Shown one piece after another: positions 45,052-55,370 of a stretch of DNA of 64,000 nt. Within the stretch, counting starts at the first letter, position 1. Every line of letters begins with the position of its first letter. Origin of the DNA: Streptococcus lutetiensis (GTDB taxonomy: Bacteria; Bacillota; Bacilli; Lactobacillales; Streptococcaceae). The stretch lies in NCBI RefSeq assembly GCF_900475675.1, contig NZ_LS483403.1, forward strand, positions 806,001 through 870,000, read 5' to 3'. The position numbers and the translations under genes are program-made. The notes under the pieces were generated by a model. The model searched no databases. It was given only the letters and a program-made list of their open reading frames with translations, and was not told the origin of the DNA.

Positions 45052-45117
45052 GTCTATTATAACAGACTTATTCAAAAAGTCTGTTATAACGGAAATTATT
45101 TAAAAAGTCTATTATAA
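45052..45117. promoter_or_regulatory. Operator array upstream of satD
   Basis: GTCTRTTATAA occurs at 45052, 45079 and 45107 in direct orientation, spaced 27-28 bp. In addition TTATAACAGACTT (45057-45069) and AAGTCTGTTATAA (45077-45089) form a perfect 13-bp inverted repeat with a 7-bp spacer. The array overlaps TATAAT elements of the satD promoter. Confidence 0.65.
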
Positions 45118-45135
45118 TGACAATAAAAATTGACC

Positions 45136-45169
45136 TAAAAAAACCTCGCAAAGAAAATTTGCAAGGTTT
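45136..45169 (-). terminator. topA terminator
   Basis: AACCTCGCAAA / TTTGCAAGGTT stem, followed on the minus strand by a long T run. Confidence 0.85.
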
Positions 45170-45176
45170 GAAGGAT

Positions 45177-47315
45177 TTATTTAACTTTTGCTTCTTCGTA
45201 GTCGCATTCTTCATTGCTGCAGACGACTTGTTTACCACCGCCACGAATTTTCTTCTCAACGAGGAATTGACCACATTTTGGACAAGAACGTCCGACTGGT
45301 TTGTCCCATGAAGTGAATTCACACTCAGGATATCGGTCACAGCCATAGAAAAGACGATTACGTTTTGTCTTACGTTCAATCACTTGACCTTCGCCACAAA
45401 TTGGACAAGTCACACCAATTTCTTTTGTGATGGCTTTGGTGTTGTGACATTCTGGGAAATTACTACATGCGTAGAATTTACCGTAGCGTCCTAATTTGAT
45501 TACCATTGGGTGTCCACAAACGTCACAGTCAAAACCAGCAGGCTCATCTTTGATTTGAATTTTTTCAATTTCAGTTTCTGCTTTTGCTAGTTCTTTTTCA
45601 AATGGTTTGTAGAAAGCATCAATGACTTTTTGCCATTGTTCTTTTCCTTCTTCGACTTCATCAAGTTTACCTTCCATATCAGCGGTAAATTTGACATCAA
45701 CGATATCAGGGAAGAATTCAACAATCAAGTTATTGACGATTTCACCCAATTCAGTTGGTTCGAAGCGTTTTGAAACCAAGCGAACGTAGTAACGTCTTTG
45801 GATAACATCAAGTGTTGGTGCATAAGTTGATGGACGTCCAACACCGTTTTCTTCAAGCGTTTTGATTAATGTGGCTTCAGAATAACGTGCTGGTGGTTGA
45901 GTGAAGTGTTGTTCAGGGTTTGTTGAAACTTTCTTAACAACATCACCTTCAACCATGTCAGGCAACATTTTATTCTTATCAGAATCATTATAGACAGCTA
46001 AGTAACCGTCAAATTTGACTTTACTACCGTTAGCTATGAAGCGAACGCCATTTTGCTCCAAGTTAACTTTCATGGTATCAAACACCGCAGCTGTCATTTG
46101 ACTTGCGACAAATCGATTCCAAATCAATGTGTAGAGTTTCAATTGGTCTTTGTCTAAGTGTTTTGCGATAGATTCTGGTGTTAGGTTAACGTTTGATGGG
46201 CGAATAGCCTCGTGGGCATCTTGAGCACCTGAAGCATTTTTCACACGGCTACCGTGTTTAGAATAATTTTCGCCGAAACGTTCTGTAATGAAACCTGCAG
46301 CATCATTTTGCGCAACAGGACTGATACGTGTAGAGTCAGTACGCATATAAGTAATCAAACCTTGAGTACCGCTCTTGCCAAGGTTAATCCCTTCGTATAA
46401 CTGTTGAGCAACCATCATAGTCTTACGTGTACGGAAGTTAATTTTGTTAGCAGCATCTTGTTGAAGAGATGATGTTGTATATGGAAGTGGTGCGTTACGA
46501 TGACGCTCTTTCTTTTCAACTTTTGCTACGTTAAACTCATCACTTGTAAGTCGGGTAAGGACTGCTTGCACATCTTCGTTAGTGTTGAGTTTTAATTTTT
46601 TACCATCAATGCCATAAAAGGCTGCTTGGAATTTCTTAGTTCCTTTTTTGAAGAATCCATCAATCGTCCAGTATTCTTCAGGTTTAAAGTTTTTAATCTC
46701 ATTTTCACGGTCGATAATGAGTTTCAATGCGACAGATTGAACACGACCCGCAGAAAGACCTTTTTTAACTTTTTTCCAAAGCAATGGTGAGATAGAATAA
46801 CCAACAATACGGTCAAGAACTCGACGGGCTTGTTGCGCATCTACCAAATCCATGTCAATCTGACGTGGTTCAACGAAGGCATTTTTAACAGCATCTTTAG
46901 TGATTTCATTGAAAACAACACGGTTTTTATCATTTTCGTCAAGTCCCAAAATGTGTGCCAAATGCCATGAAATAGCTTCTCCCTCACGGTCCGGGTCACT
47001 TGCAAGATAAACTTTTTTAGATTTTTTAGCCTCTTTTTTCAAATCGTTAATTAGAGGACCTTTACCACGGATATTGATATACTGCGGTTTATAGTTATTT
47101 TCAAAATCAATAGACATGCTTGATTTTTTCAAATCACGGATATGACCAACTGAAGCGACAACTTTGTAGTTGCGTCCTAGATATTTTTCAATGGTTTTTG
47201 CTTTAGCTGGTGATTCCACAATAACCAAGTTTTTCTTGGCAGCTGTTTTTTTCTTTGTTGTTTTTTTACTTGTCTTTTTAACAGCTGTTTGGGCTTTTGT
47301 AGTAGTCGTTGCCAT
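45177..47315 (-). CDS. topA: DNA topoisomerase I
   Basis: 712 residues from ATG 47315, chosen for AGGAAGTGAG upstream; upstream in-frame codons to 47435 are not conserved-looking and overlap dprA. A Lys/Thr/Ala-rich N-terminal extension (~28 residues) precedes the Toprim domain ([28 protein letters not shown]). The active-site tyrosine is in [13 protein letters not shown]. Three C-terminal zinc ribbons follow (CDVCGH, CPICGEG, CPKCGQ). It relaxes negative supercoils. Confidence 0.96.
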   Translation of the reverse strand: MATTTTKAQTAVKKTSKKTTKKKTAAKKNLVIVESPAKAKTIEKYLGRNYKVVASVGHIRDLKKSSMSIDFENNYKPQYINIRGKGPLINDLKKEAKKSKKVYLASDPDREGEAISWHLAHILGLDENDKNRVVFNEITKDAVKNAFVEPRQIDMDLVDAQQARRVLDRIVGYSISPLLWKKVKKGLSAGRVQSVALKLIIDRENEIKNFKPEEYWTIDGFFKKGTKKFQAAFYGIDGKKLKLNTNEDVQAVLTRLTSDEFNVAKVEKKERHRNAPLPYTTSSLQQDAANKINFRTRKTMMVAQQLYEGINLGKSGTQGLITYMRTDSTRISPVAQNDAAGFITERFGENYSKHGSRVKNASGAQDAHEAIRPSNVNLTPESIAKHLDKDQLKLYTLIWNRFVASQMTAAVFDTMKVNLEQNGVRFIANGSKVKFDGYLAVYNDSDKNKMLPDMVEGDVVKKVSTNPEQHFTQPPARYSEATLIKTLEENGVGRPSTYAPTLDVIQRRYYVRLVSKRFEPTELGEIVNNLIVEFFPDIVDVKFTADMEGKLDEVEEGKEQWQKVIDAFYKPFEKELAKAETEIEKIQIKDEPAGFDCDVCGHPMVIKLGRYGKFYACSNFPECHNTKAITKEIGVTCPICGEGQVIERKTKRNRLFYGCDRYPECEFTSWDKPVGRSCPKCGQFLVEKKIRGGGKQVVCSNEECDYEEAKVK

Positions 47316-47409
47316 AAGCTCACTTCCTATCAGTAATAAACTTATAACATGATACCCCGCTTTTTCCAAACTGTCAATAAAAAAGTTATATTCAATAGAA
47401 AAAACTTGT

Positions 47410-48252
47410 TTACAATTGGTACTCTGAAAGGACATCTAATCCTGATGTGATGCACTTTGCGCCTTCTTTGATTAAATGATGACATCCGTCAGATTTTCCG
47501 TCTAAAATATTACCTGGAATGGCAAAAACGTCTCGTCCTTCTTCTAGGGCTCGTTCACAAGTAATTAAGCTGCCAGATCGCAATTTAGCTTCTGCTACTA
47601 TGACGCCTTGGGATAATCCTGCGATAATGCGATTGCGTTTTGGAAAATGGTATTTTAGTGGCGCTTCTGATGCTGTGTATTCGCTCAAGATTAAGTGATT
47701 TTTTCCAAGATACTCCTGCAACTGCTTATTTTCTTTGGGATAATAGACGTCAAGACCACAACCAATAACTGCTATTGTCGCTCCGCCATTTTTTAGTGCT
47801 GAAATATGTGCACTGGTATCTATCCCCCTAGCTAAGCCACTAACAATGACGAATTGATTTCCAAGTTCTTTAATGATTTTTTGAACGGACTTGGTTCCTA
47901 TCTGTGTGGCTGTGCGTGCTCCTACTACTGCTATTTTCGGACGTTTGAGCAAATCAATATTGCCTTGATAAAAAAGCAAAACAGGCGGATTATAAGAGTG
48001 TTTTAATTCCAGCGGATAGTCGTCATCTAGTATTGAAATACTAGGGTATTGATTAAAGACTTTTCGCAAAGTTTTACTATCCAAATCTTTGTATTTTTCC
48101 ATAAATAAAATAGGATTCTTACATTTGGACACAACTGCCATATCTCGCAAGGAAAGAGATTTCTTTTCTTGCTTTTGATATTCTAAAACGGCTAGAATGT
48201 TGAGATTTGTTAGTCCTGCTTGTTTTAATTTAAATAGTTCAAAGTTATTCAT
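47410..48252 (-). CDS. dprA: DNA processing protein DprA
   Basis: 280 residues. Rossmann-like core: [47 protein letters not shown] and then [20 protein letters not shown]. An N-terminal SAM-like domain is present (~1-70). It loads RecA on incoming single strands in transformation. It lies next to topA as in other streptococci. Confidence 0.95.
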   Translation of the reverse strand: MNNFELFKLKQAGLTNLNILAVLEYQKQEKKSLSLRDMAVVSKCKNPILFMEKYKDLDSKTLRKVFNQYPSISILDDDYPLELKHSYNPPVLLFYQGNIDLLKRPKIAVVGARTATQIGTKSVQKIIKELGNQFVIVSGLARGIDTSAHISALKNGGATIAVIGCGLDVYYPKENKQLQEYLGKNHLILSEYTASEAPLKYHFPKRNRIIAGLSQGVIVAEAKLRSGSLITCERALEEGRDVFAIPGNILDGKSDGCHHLIKEGAKCITSGLDVLSEYQL

Positions 48253-48275
48253 TAGTCACCTCACTACTTTTCTAT

Positions 48276-48305
48276 TCGAAAAAAGTCCTATAACCATAGG
48301 ACTTT
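48276..48305 (-). terminator. Terminator after the acetyltransferase
   Basis: AAAGTCCTAT / ATAGGACTTT perfect stem, T run on the minus strand. Confidence 0.85.
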
Positions 48306-48322
48306 GTGAGAGTTTTTTTGAG

Positions 48323-48874
48323 TTAATCTAATGTTTTGATGATTTTAGCTGGATTTCCAGCGATAACCACATTATCTCCAAATGATTTAGTTACAACAGC
48401 GCCAGCACCAACGACGACATTATTACCTAAAGTGATACCTGGTAGAATGGTTACCCCACCACCAAGCCATACATTATCACCAATAGTGATTGGTGCTCCA
48501 TATTCCAAACCAGAAATACGTTCTTTCGCATCTAGTGGGTGAAGAGGAGTTAAAAACTGACAATTCGGACCAATCATAGCGTTGTCTCCAATGTGAATCT
48601 CGCAGACATCTAACATGGTACAGTTATAATTAGCGAAAAAGTTCTCACCAACGTAGATATTTGACCCGTAATCGCAGACAAAACGCTGCTCCATTAGTAA
48701 GTTATCGCCTGTAGAACCAAATAATGATTTGATAATTTCTTTACGTTTCTGACGGTCTTCTTCATTATTAAAGAGAGTGATTTGTTTACGGGCGTGTAAA
48801 CGCATGGCAAGTAGATCACTGTCACCCGCATCATATAGCTGACCAGCTAGCATTTTTTCTTTTTCGCTTGTCAT
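48323..48874 (-). CDS. maa: Maltose O-acetyltransferase-like hexapeptide acetyltransferase
   Basis: 183 residues. An N-terminal Mac domain (MTSEKEKMLAGQLYDAGDSD) is followed by left-handed beta-helix hexapeptide repeats with the catalytic histidine segment FLTPLHPLDAKER and IGDNVWLGGGVTILPG. It belongs to the Maa/LacA/NodL sugar O-acetyltransferases that use acetyl-CoA. The start abuts the rnhB stop by 1 bp, so both are probably cotranscribed. Confidence 0.9.
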   Translation of the reverse strand: MTSEKEKMLAGQLYDAGDSDLLAMRLHARKQITLFNNEEDRQKRKEIIKSLFGSTGDNLLMEQRFVCDYGSNIYVGENFFANYNCTMLDVCEIHIGDNAMIGPNCQFLTPLHPLDAKERISGLEYGAPITIGDNVWLGGGVTILPGITLGNNVVVGAGAVVTKSFGDNVVIAGNPAKIIKTLD

Positions 48875-49654
48875 TTAGTTCTCCTTCAACATGGATTTAA
48901 TCGGTTCAAATGTTTTACGGTGAATTGGTGTAATACCGTGTTCTTTGAGACCTGCAAGATGATCTTTAGTACCATAACCAACATTTTTTTCAAAAGCATA
49001 GCCAGGATACTCTTTGGCGTAATCTGCCATCATGCGGTCACGAGTGACTTTAGCAACGATAGAAGCTGCCGCAATTGAGAGAGAATTAGCATCTCCTTTG
49101 ATGAGTGATTGCTGTGGGATGTCAGTGTCTAAGTGCATGGCATCAATCAAAAGATAATCAGGCTTAGTCACTTGTCCCTTGATTTGGTCAATTGCTTGGA
49201 GCATACCAACTTTTGTCGCTTCATAAATGTTGATATCATCGATGATAGTATTATCAATTACACCAATACCAACTCCTAAAGCACGCGCAAGGACTTCTTC
49301 ATAAATTTCCTCGTGATGCTTTTTAGGGATTTTTTTAGAATCATTAAGATGTTTGATTTTACAATTCTTAGAAAGGATGACGCAAGCAGTCACCACTGGT
49401 CCAGCAAGAGGGCCACGGCCAACTTCATCAATTCCTGCGATAGCTTGGTAGTCTGCTTGATAAAGCTCTTTTTCGTAGCGCAGCATATGTTCTAAGCGCA
49501 AGTCTTCGTCGATATTGGCTTGAATAGCCTTTTTACGCTGGATGATAGCTTTTTGCACGCCTGCTCGGCTATCTTCCTCGTAGGCTTGCCAGCGTGTATC
49601 GTCAAGACTGTCAATGTCAGCTAGCGCTTCTTTGATTTCTTTAACGGTCGCCAT
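48875..49654 (-). CDS. rnhB: Ribonuclease HII
   Basis: About 259 residues. [14 protein letters not shown] (~76) has the first catalytic Asp/Glu pair, [13 protein letters not shown] follows, and [11 protein letters not shown] and [12 protein letters not shown] supply the later acidic and lysine residues. An N-terminal extension of ~70 residues is usual in Firmicutes. The start MATVKEI at 49654 is preferred over an ATG 6 bp upstream; both overlap the rbgA end. It removes ribonucleotides from DNA. Confidence 0.95.
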   Translation of the reverse strand: MATVKEIKEALADIDSLDDTRWQAYEEDSRAGVQKAIIQRKKAIQANIDEDLRLEHMLRYEKELYQADYQAIAGIDEVGRGPLAGPVVTACVILSKNCKIKHLNDSKKIPKKHHEEIYEEVLARALGVGIGVIDNTIIDDINIYEATKVGMLQAIDQIKGQVTKPDYLLIDAMHLDTDIPQQSLIKGDANSLSIAAASIVAKVTRDRMMADYAKEYPGYAFEKNVGYGTKDHLAGLKEHGITPIHRKTFEPIKSMLKEN

Positions 49655-50495
49655 TTTCAACCTCTTCTACAATGTCTAATGTATAGCGTCCAAGTTTACC
49701 TTCACGAACATCTTTGACAAAAAGAGCGTAAAAACGGTCATAGTCATCACGGAAACCAAGTTTTTGTGTCATGGCTATGATAATTTCTGGTGCCTCTTCT
49801 TCCAAGTCAATGCCTTTATAACGTTCAATCAAACGTTCTGGATAATGTTCTTTGAAGAAATTAAGTCCAAAGATAGTTACTTCGTCCATTGGTAAGAGTT
49901 GGTCTTTGATGGCTCCGGTAAGAGCAAGTTTTAGACCAACCACTTCGTCTTCAAATTTTGGCCAAAGAATCCCTGGGGTGTCAAGAATTTCCAAATCTTT
50001 ATTTGATTTAAGCCATTGTTGCCCTTTAGTAACCCCTGGTTTATTTCCGACAACGGCGATTTTCTTACCAGCTAAACGGTTCATAAGAGTTGATTTACCT
50101 GCATTTGGAATACCAATAATCATCGTACGAAGGGTTTCTTTTTGAATACCACGTTCACGCAATTTAGTCAATTTGTCAGCCATTAAAGATTTAGCTGCTT
50201 CTGTAACTAATTTTACAGTAGCTTGTTCTTTTGAGTTGACAGCAAGAGTTTTAATTCCTTGGCTTTCAAAATAACGACGCCATTCTTTTGTACGATTGCT
50301 ATCAGCCAAATCAGCTTTATTTAAAATCATAAGTTTTGGTTTATCACCAACGATTTTAGTTAGCATCGGATTTTGACTTGATAGTGGCAAACGCGAATCG
50401 ACTAAAATAGTCACGAAATCCACGTGTTTAATATTTTCTTGCACTTGTCTACGAGCTTTAGACATGTGACCTGGGAACCATTGAATAGTAACCAT
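49641..50495 (-). CDS. rbgA: Ribosome biogenesis GTPase
   Basis: 284 residues with circularly permuted GTPase motifs: G4 LNKADLAD (~60), G1 [14 protein letters not shown] (~128) and G3 LDTPGIL after it. The N-terminus [13 protein letters not shown] is diagnostic of YlqF/RbgA. It promotes late 50S subunit assembly. It overlaps rnhB by 14 bp, as in other streptococci. Confidence 0.96.
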   Translation of the reverse strand: MVTIQWFPGHMSKARRQVQENIKHVDFVTILVDSRLPLSSQNPMLTKIVGDKPKLMILNKADLADSNRTKEWRRYFESQGIKTLAVNSKEQATVKLVTEAAKSLMADKLTKLRERGIQKETLRTMIIGIPNAGKSTLMNRLAGKKIAVVGNKPGVTKGQQWLKSNKDLEILDTPGILWPKFEDEVVGLKLALTGAIKDQLLPMDEVTIFGLNFFKEHYPERLIERYKGIDLEEEAPEIIIAMTQKLGFRDDYDRFYALFVKDVREGKLGRYTLDIVEEVENGDR

Positions 50496-50684
50496 TAAGA
50501 TATTTATCCTTTCATAGTAAGCTTTATTTGCTTGTGTTTGATACTGTATTTATTCTTGTTTTATTAAGATTTTTAAAATCTTAAACCACGTTCTATTATA
50601 CCATAAAGTCAATTCTTGACTATCTCTTAGTAGAGCGATACAATAAAATCACATAGGAAAAAGCTTTCAATCAAGGAGATTCAA

Positions 50685-51092
50685 ATGGACGATTACAAAG
50701 GATTAACAAGTAAAACGTATCTTTCAGAGCGTTTAGAGCAAACAATTAAAAGCTATGATAAGAAAGCTCGTTTTCATCGTGCTTGGTTTATCGTGTTTAA
50801 AGTTATTCAAATCATTACCTTAGCTTTAATCCCGATTTTAGCTACTTTACCAATTCCTTGCTTTAAATTGTTGGCAGTAGTTATTGCTTCTTTAGTTCTC
50901 GTTCTCGAAGCTCTCATTGCACTTTCAAGTCATAAAGATAAATGGCAACTTTATCAAGAAACTTCAAAAACGCTCGCTTCAGAAAAATTTGCCTTTGAGA
51001 CTAAAGCTGGTATCTATCAGGAAAAATCAGATGATGAACGTTTTTCACTCTTGGTTGAACGCTGTGAAGTGATTGTTAAGTATCGCAATTAA
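50685..51092 (+). CDS. DUF4231 membrane protein
   Basis: 135 residues. The start MDDYKGLTSKTYLSERLEQT leads to two hydrophobic helices (~40-58, 66-84) and a helical C-terminal domain ending SLLVERCEVIVKYRN. This is the DUF4231 layout, part of a broad two-helix family that includes SLATT-like proteins linked to nucleotide-sensing conflict systems. AAGGAG precedes the ATG. It is a rare plus-strand gene right of dif. Confidence 0.75.
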   Translation: MDDYKGLTSKTYLSERLEQTIKSYDKKARFHRAWFIVFKVIQIITLALIPILATLPIPCFKLLAVVIASLVLVLEALIALSSHKDKWQLYQETSKTLASEKFAFETKAGIYQEKSDDERFSLLVERCEVIVKYRN

Positions 51093-51096
51093 TTAA

Positions 51097-51137
51097 AAGA
51101 ACCCTGTGTTTTCAGAAACATGGGGATTATTTTTTCT
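51097..51137. terminator. Hairpin between convergent genes
   Basis: AACCCTGTGTTT / AAACATGGGG imperfect stem followed by TTATTTTTT. Confidence 0.6.
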
Positions 51138-51357
51138 TTTGTAGTGAAATTAGTATTGGAATACTAGTAAGCGTTAGGTAATATAAAACATAAAACCATT
51201 TGTGACTTTGACCAAGCATAACGTAACTCATGATTAAATAAAAAACACAGTATCTTAGCCATAATTTCGCTATCGTTTTAGGGTGATTTCTTATAAACGA
51301 ATTGACTCTTTTAATCAATAATCTGATATTCCTTTTCAAATGTTTTTTGAGCAACAA
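51127..51357 (-). CDS. Small membrane protein, unknown
   Basis: 76 residues. A basic N-terminus (KKHLKRNIRLLIKR) is followed by two hydrophobic stretches (~34-50 and 55-72) and a KKK end. It overlaps the upstream 105-residue frame by 47 bp in another phase, so the true start may be an internal codon. No family is recognised. Confidence 0.4.
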   Translation of the reverse strand: MLLKKHLKRNIRLLIKRVNSFIRNHPKTIAKLWLRYCVFYLIMSYVMLGQSHKWFYVLYYLTLTSIPILISLQKKK

Positions 51358-51628
51358 TACGGCGATTGGTAATGTCGATATAATCGCCTAAGTATGCTAA
51401 CTCATACATACCGTAGCCAGCAAATCCTCCGCCTAGACTTCCAATCGCTCCTGTTTTAAGGCTTTTAACTGTCGATGGCTTTAAACCAGCCATTAAAACA
51501 CGAAGGTGATTATCTAACCAACAAAAATATCTTTTTGCAAAAGCTTCTTTTACCCAGTCAGGACTATTTCGATTATCTTTGCTGACTTGCCAAACATCTG
51601 CAACTTTTCCCTTATAAGTAGCTTTCAT
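51311..51628 (-). CDS. Conserved-looking small protein, unknown
   Basis: 105 residues, start MKATYKGKVADVWQVSKDNR. It is soluble at the N-terminus (NSPDWVKEAFAKRYFCWLDN), with a glycine-rich hydrophobic stretch near 70-90 (GAIGSLGGGFAGYGMYELAY) and a final acidic end. The ATG is preceded by a purine-rich tract (AAAGAGAAAA). Composition and length suggest a real gene, function unknown. It appears to form a small operon with frames on both sides. Confidence 0.55.
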   Translation of the reverse strand: MKATYKGKVADVWQVSKDNRNSPDWVKEAFAKRYFCWLDNHLRVLMAGLKPSTVKSLKTGAIGSLGGGFAGYGMYELAYLGDYIDITNRRIVAQKTFEKEYQIID

Positions 51629-51663
51629 TTTTTCTCTTTTTTTATTTCCCTTTTTATGATTTG

Positions 51664-51822
51664 CTAAAAGATTACAATAACTATCAGTTTCACTAGGACG
51701 ATGATACTTAGAGACTTTTGAATATTAGATTTAAGTTTTCTAGGCCACTTCATTAATCGCGTGATAGTTAGACAAATGCTTAAAAAACTTAAATAACTAA
51801 CTATTGTTATCAATTGTTGCAT
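51664..51822 (-). CDS. 52-residue putative membrane peptide
   Basis: From ATG 51822 it begins MQQLITIVSYLSFLSICLTI, then a basic loop (RLMKWPRKLKSN) and a second hydrophobic helix ending LIVIVIF. Two helices with positive charges between them look like a genuine small membrane protein. The ribosome binding site (TTTGGGG) is weak. Confidence 0.4.
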   Translation of the reverse strand: MQQLITIVSYLSFLSICLTITRLMKWPRKLKSNIQKSLSIIVLVKLIVIVIF

Positions 51823-51869
51823 CTAATTTACCCCAAAGTAATACTTCTATCCTCTATTTTACCAGATTA

Positions 51870-51908
51870 ATCATTAAAAAAACGACCATGTCGTAAACAG
51901 TCGTTTTT
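51870..51908. terminator. Terminator of the LanFEG-RK operon
   Basis: AAAAAACGAC / GTCGTTTTTT stem just past the kinase stop, T runs on both strands. Confidence 0.8.
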
Positions 51909-51921
51909 TCGTCGTGAACGG

Positions 51922-53259
51922 TTATTTTTTAATGGAGAGAATGACTTCTGCTCCACCCATACTAGGATTTGAAATTCTTAAACCTCCATGATGTTTTTCA
52001 GCTATGCCTTTCGCAAAAGATAGTCCAATACCATAGTGTTTTTCGCTTCTGCTATTATGTTCAGTGAAGAAAAATTTTGCGGCATTTTTAAGAGCTTCAT
52101 CTGAAAATGGTTGACCATCATTCCAAATGGAGAATATGAGATGACTATCATCTTCTGAAATGCTAAGGCGAATTTTTCCTTTTGGGGCATGTTGAGTAGC
52201 GTTTACTAGGATATTAATCAGTGCACGTTTAAGATTTAAGCTATTTGCTAAAAAAGAATTGGTAGCACAGGTATTTCTCATCTTGAAATCAATTGCATTT
52301 AGTTTTAGAATATCTTCAATTTTTACCGATAAATCAGCTAAAAAAGGCTTTAAGAATAGCTTTTCTTTATGGTCGTTATCGCTTAATCGACGACTATAGT
52401 TAAGCATTGCGTTGAAATAGTTTTCAAATACTAAAAGGCTATTATTGATTGATGTTAGAAAACTCGTTTGTTGTTCGTTAAGTGGTGTCATTTCAATCAG
52501 TTCGATATTTCCCTTAATGACCGTTAACGGAGTTTTGACATCGTGAGCTAAGGCAGCAATTTGAAAAGATAAATCTTTCTTTTCACTTCTTTCTCTTTCA
52601 ATCAGTTTAGCTAATTCATCACTTTTTTGTGCTAAAACAGTTAAGGTGTCATCAAATTCCGCAATTCTAGAATACTCTAGGAAATCTGAGTGAGACTTAG
52701 TTCCCATATTTTGAGTTGATTTTTGGATAGCATAAAAATTTGAAGTGAATTCTTTGAGCAGTCTTGTGATTGCAAAAATAAGAACCAGCAAAAAGCCGAT
52801 GATAAAGATGATGTAAGTCAGCGTATTGTACGAAATTGAGCGAAGCGCATGATTTGAAAACTCTGGTATGCTAGATTGTCGGACAACTAAAACGTAGTGC
52901 GAATTTTGGGCAAGGTAATAGGTAACCCCATTTTCGTTTAAGTTTTTTCTCTCTTTAAAAGCTTTTTGGTAATACATCAAATCCTCAGTGACATTTGTTC
53001 GCTTAATGACCTTCCCAGTCTGGTCATATAAAACGTAGTCATAAGGTACTTTCGTCATTTCTTTGACAATCATATCTTTAGAGATCTTATCTGAAAGACT
53101 AATATTTAGCTGATTGCTGAGACTAATTTGTTTAGTATAGGCAAGGACACTTGTTAAGGTTAAAATAAAACAGATAACAAGGACAATTCCGACAATCACT
53201 TCAATGACGGTTTGAAAAATGCGTTGTTTTAATGTTTTAATCTTTTTTGCTTTAATCAT
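51922..53259 (-). CDS. NisK/CprK-like histidine kinase
   Basis: 445 residues. Two membrane helices (~15-40 and ~150-172) flank an extracytoplasmic sensor of ~110 residues, as in lantibiotic-sensing kinases. H box ALAHDVKTPLTVIKGN (~237), N box NILVNATQHAP, and G boxes (IWNDGQPF, GIGLSFAKGI) are intact. It overlaps the response regulator gene by 8 bp and completes a lantibiotic immunity-type operon. Confidence 0.88.
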   Translation of the reverse strand: MIKAKKIKTLKQRIFQTVIEVIVGIVLVICFILTLTSVLAYTKQISLSNQLNISLSDKISKDMIVKEMTKVPYDYVLYDQTGKVIKRTNVTEDLMYYQKAFKERKNLNENGVTYYLAQNSHYVLVVRQSSIPEFSNHALRSISYNTLTYIIFIIGFLLVLIFAITRLLKEFTSNFYAIQKSTQNMGTKSHSDFLEYSRIAEFDDTLTVLAQKSDELAKLIERERSEKKDLSFQIAALAHDVKTPLTVIKGNIELIEMTPLNEQQTSFLTSINNSLLVFENYFNAMLNYSRRLSDNDHKEKLFLKPFLADLSVKIEDILKLNAIDFKMRNTCATNSFLANSLNLKRALINILVNATQHAPKGKIRLSISEDDSHLIFSIWNDGQPFSDEALKNAAKFFFTEHNSRSEKHYGIGLSFAKGIAEKHHGGLRISNPSMGGAEVILSIKK

Positions 53260-53947
53260 GCCACTGATATCCCACTCCTCGAACTGTTTTTATAGGATTA
53301 ATGTCATAGAGAGAAAATTTTTGACGAATTTGATAAACATATTCTGAAATAGATCTAAAAAGAGTATCCGAATCATCGTTATATACGCCTTCGTAGATAT
53401 TTTCACGTGTAAAAACTTTTTTAGGCTGGCTAGACAAGAGCTCTAGAATATGGTATTCACGACTGGTTAGAGGAACGCGTTCACCATTAATGTAAATGCT
53501 TTTTTCTTGCAAGTAAAATGTCATTGTAGAAAATTCACGTTTAAATTCTTGAAAGTCTTTTTTTGCCTGCTTAAGGCGTTCTTCCCTTTTTAAATGTGCT
53601 TCCACTTTTGCGACTAGTTGTTTAATACTAAATGGTTTGGTGATGTAGTCATCGCCACCGAGTTTGAGACCAGAAATGATATCTTCTTCGCTATCTTTAG
53701 CACTAACAAAGATAATTGGTGTTGCAATACGATGGCGAATTTCTTGGCAAAGAGCCATGCCATCCACATTTGGCATCATAACATCGAGTAAAATTAAGTC
53801 AAATCCCATAAAATCATTGATATCAATAGAAGAGTTTACTACTTGATAAGTTGTTACAGCATAATTTTGCATTTCAAAAATATTAGTCATTAGTTTTAAA
53901 ATTTCAAAATCGTCGTCCACAACTAAAATTTTGTACACTTTTGTCAC
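53252..53947 (-). CDS. NisR/CprR-like response regulator
   Basis: 231 residues. Receiver with DLILLDVMMPNVDGM (phospho-Asp ~55) and ITKPFSIKQL; a winged helix C-terminal domain ends TVRGVGYQWHD. It is encoded after the LanFEG-like transporter genes. A NisR-type TCT-N8-TCT promoter at the head of the operon is its probable target. Confidence 0.9.
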   Translation of the reverse strand: MTKVYKILVVDDDFEILKLMTNIFEMQNYAVTTYQVVNSSIDINDFMGFDLILLDVMMPNVDGMALCQEIRHRIATPIIFVSAKDSEEDIISGLKLGGDDYITKPFSIKQLVAKVEAHLKREERLKQAKKDFQEFKREFSTMTFYLQEKSIYINGERVPLTSREYHILELLSSQPKKVFTRENIYEGVYNDDSDTLFRSISEYVYQIRQKFSLYDINPIKTVRGVGYQWHD

Positions 53948-53989
53948 CTCAATTGTATTTGTTTCTATTTTACTATAAGAAACATGATT

Positions 53990-54658
53990 TCACTCATTTT
54001 TATTGCGTTTAAGTGTTAAAACGGCTATAACATCTAACATCAGTATCAAAGCTAACAAGATGAAAATGGTCTTAATCATTAGCTTTTTTTCAGGCATTAA
54101 GATAGCATTAACTGGCAAAATGATAGGAATCCAGAAATTGCCCATAAAAGCATGATTTGAAGCAAAAATGATAAAAAGACACTCCACGAATGAGATAATG
54201 AGATTAAGACCTTTTCCTGCCCATAAGCTAAGTAAATGATGAAAATGATTGAGAAAGACAAGTAAAAGCCAAGTCAAGCTTCCTGAATAAAAGGTATAAG
54301 AGATATCATTGATCACATATCCAATGCTCCCCCATAAAATAAGACAAGGCAGAATGACAATAAGATCACGCGCTAACAACTTAAGCAACCAAATTTTAGC
54401 TCTATTGTGACTACTGTTGATATTTTGGCAGTGATTAGCTTGTTCTTCTTGCTCCATTGTTAGCAGCGAGACAATAGCCAGCATTAAACAATAAGCTAGC
54501 ATGGGTAAAAAGGTCATCGCCTCTAGGGTGTAGGAGGTTTGATGATTTGATAAATAAACTGGTATGGTTAACCATTCTAAAGCAAATAAGCCAATCATCA
54601 GGTATAAAATAGCCGAATTTTTTAATTTTAAGAACTCGCTTTTTAAAATCTTAACCAC
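53990..54658 (-). CDS. LanG-like ABC transporter permease
   Basis: 222 residues with about six transmembrane helices, starting MVKILKSEFLKLKNSAILYL, typical of lantibiotic immunity permeases (LanG/MutG). QEEQANHCQNINSSHNRAKI is the conserved cytosolic loop of this class. Its start overlaps the preceding permease stop by 8 bp. Confidence 0.82.
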   Translation of the reverse strand: MVKILKSEFLKLKNSAILYLMIGLFALEWLTIPVYLSNHQTSYTLEAMTFLPMLAYCLMLAIVSLLTMEQEEQANHCQNINSSHNRAKIWLLKLLARDLIVILPCLILWGSIGYVINDISYTFYSGSLTWLLLVFLNHFHHLLSLWAGKGLNLIISFVECLFIIFASNHAFMGNFWIPIILPVNAILMPEKKLMIKTIFILLALILMLDVIAVLTLKRNKNE

Positions 54659-55370
54659 GTTTTTGCTCCTTTAGTGCTTTGATGAAGATAAGAAATAAAA
54701 GGACGGATAAACTGATTGCTACAATGCATAGTCCTACAGGATGAGGGTGATTTAGTACTTCTACTTCTCCAGAAGGTTTTAAGTGAAGAAGAGCTTGGGC
54801 GATTTTATAATGATATGTGTAGGGAAATAAATTCCAAAAAGACGTTTGTGCTAAAAATGGCGCAACGAGCAAACATAAAAAAGAATTTAGAACGAAGACC
54901 AAATAACAATTAATCCATTTTGAAAGGTAAAATAAGAGAGGGACATTCCATGCAGAAGCGATAAGCATCAATAATAGTACCCAAGCGTCACGAAAAAAGT
55001 GGACAGTCATCACACCGCAAAAAACAAATGAGACAAGATAAAGAAAAAGTAACAGAACACAATTTGCTAAAAATAGGTTCTTTAATGCCGTCATGACTTT
55101 TGCGACTTTAATTTTTCCAGTTAATTTACCTTGAAGTGTGTTTTGAAAATGTCCAGCTCCTTCTTCAGCTTTATAATCATAAACAAATAACAATCCTGCC
55201 AAAGTAAATAAAAACAATGCTTCCCACCAATAAATTGAAAAACTCTCTAGAATCGTTGGTCCGCAAAGCAAAAAAGCGATAAAGAGAGAGATAAATGGCA
55301 AGACTAAACATAATTTAAAGTAAGCACCATGTTTTTGTTTTAGGCATTCTGATTGAAGTATTTTTCTCAT
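54651..55370 (-). CDS. LanE-like ABC transporter permease
   Basis: 239 residues, six helices, starting MRKILQSECLKQKHGAYFKL. The cytosolic loop KAEEGAGHFQNTLQGKLTGK corresponds to the loop in the partner permease. This is the LanE/MutE member of a LanFEG complex that expels lantibiotics from the membrane. The start overlaps the ATPase gene by 4 bp. Confidence 0.82.
   Translation of the reverse strand: MRKILQSECLKQKHGAYFKLCLVLPFISLFIAFLLCGPTILESFSIYWWEALFLFTLAGLLFVYDYKAEEGAGHFQNTLQGKLTGKIKVAKVMTALKNLFLANCVLLLFLYLVSFVFCGVMTVHFFRDAWVLLLMLIASAWNVPLLFYLSKWINCYLVFVLNSFLCLLVAPFLAQTSFWNLFPYTYHYKIAQALLHLKPSGEVEVLNHPHPVGLCIVAISLSVLLFLIFIKALKEQKRG

Noticed and set aside
45068..45379. Minus-strand 103-codon frame at the topA end
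   Set aside because: It overlaps the topA zinc-ribbon region in another phase and encodes nothing coherent.
47316..47435. N-terminal extension of topA
   Set aside because: The extra 40 residues overlap dprA and lack a ribosome binding site; ATG 47315 has AGGAAGTGAG and opens the K/T-rich lead-in to the Toprim domain.
48027..51166. More TAGTATT-N2-AATACTA palindromes inside genes (48027-48044, 51151-51166, and a 7-4-7 version at 37169-37186)
   Set aside because: Each encodes a Ser-Ile-x-Ile-Leu type stretch whose codons create the palindrome, so coding constraint is a sufficient explanation.
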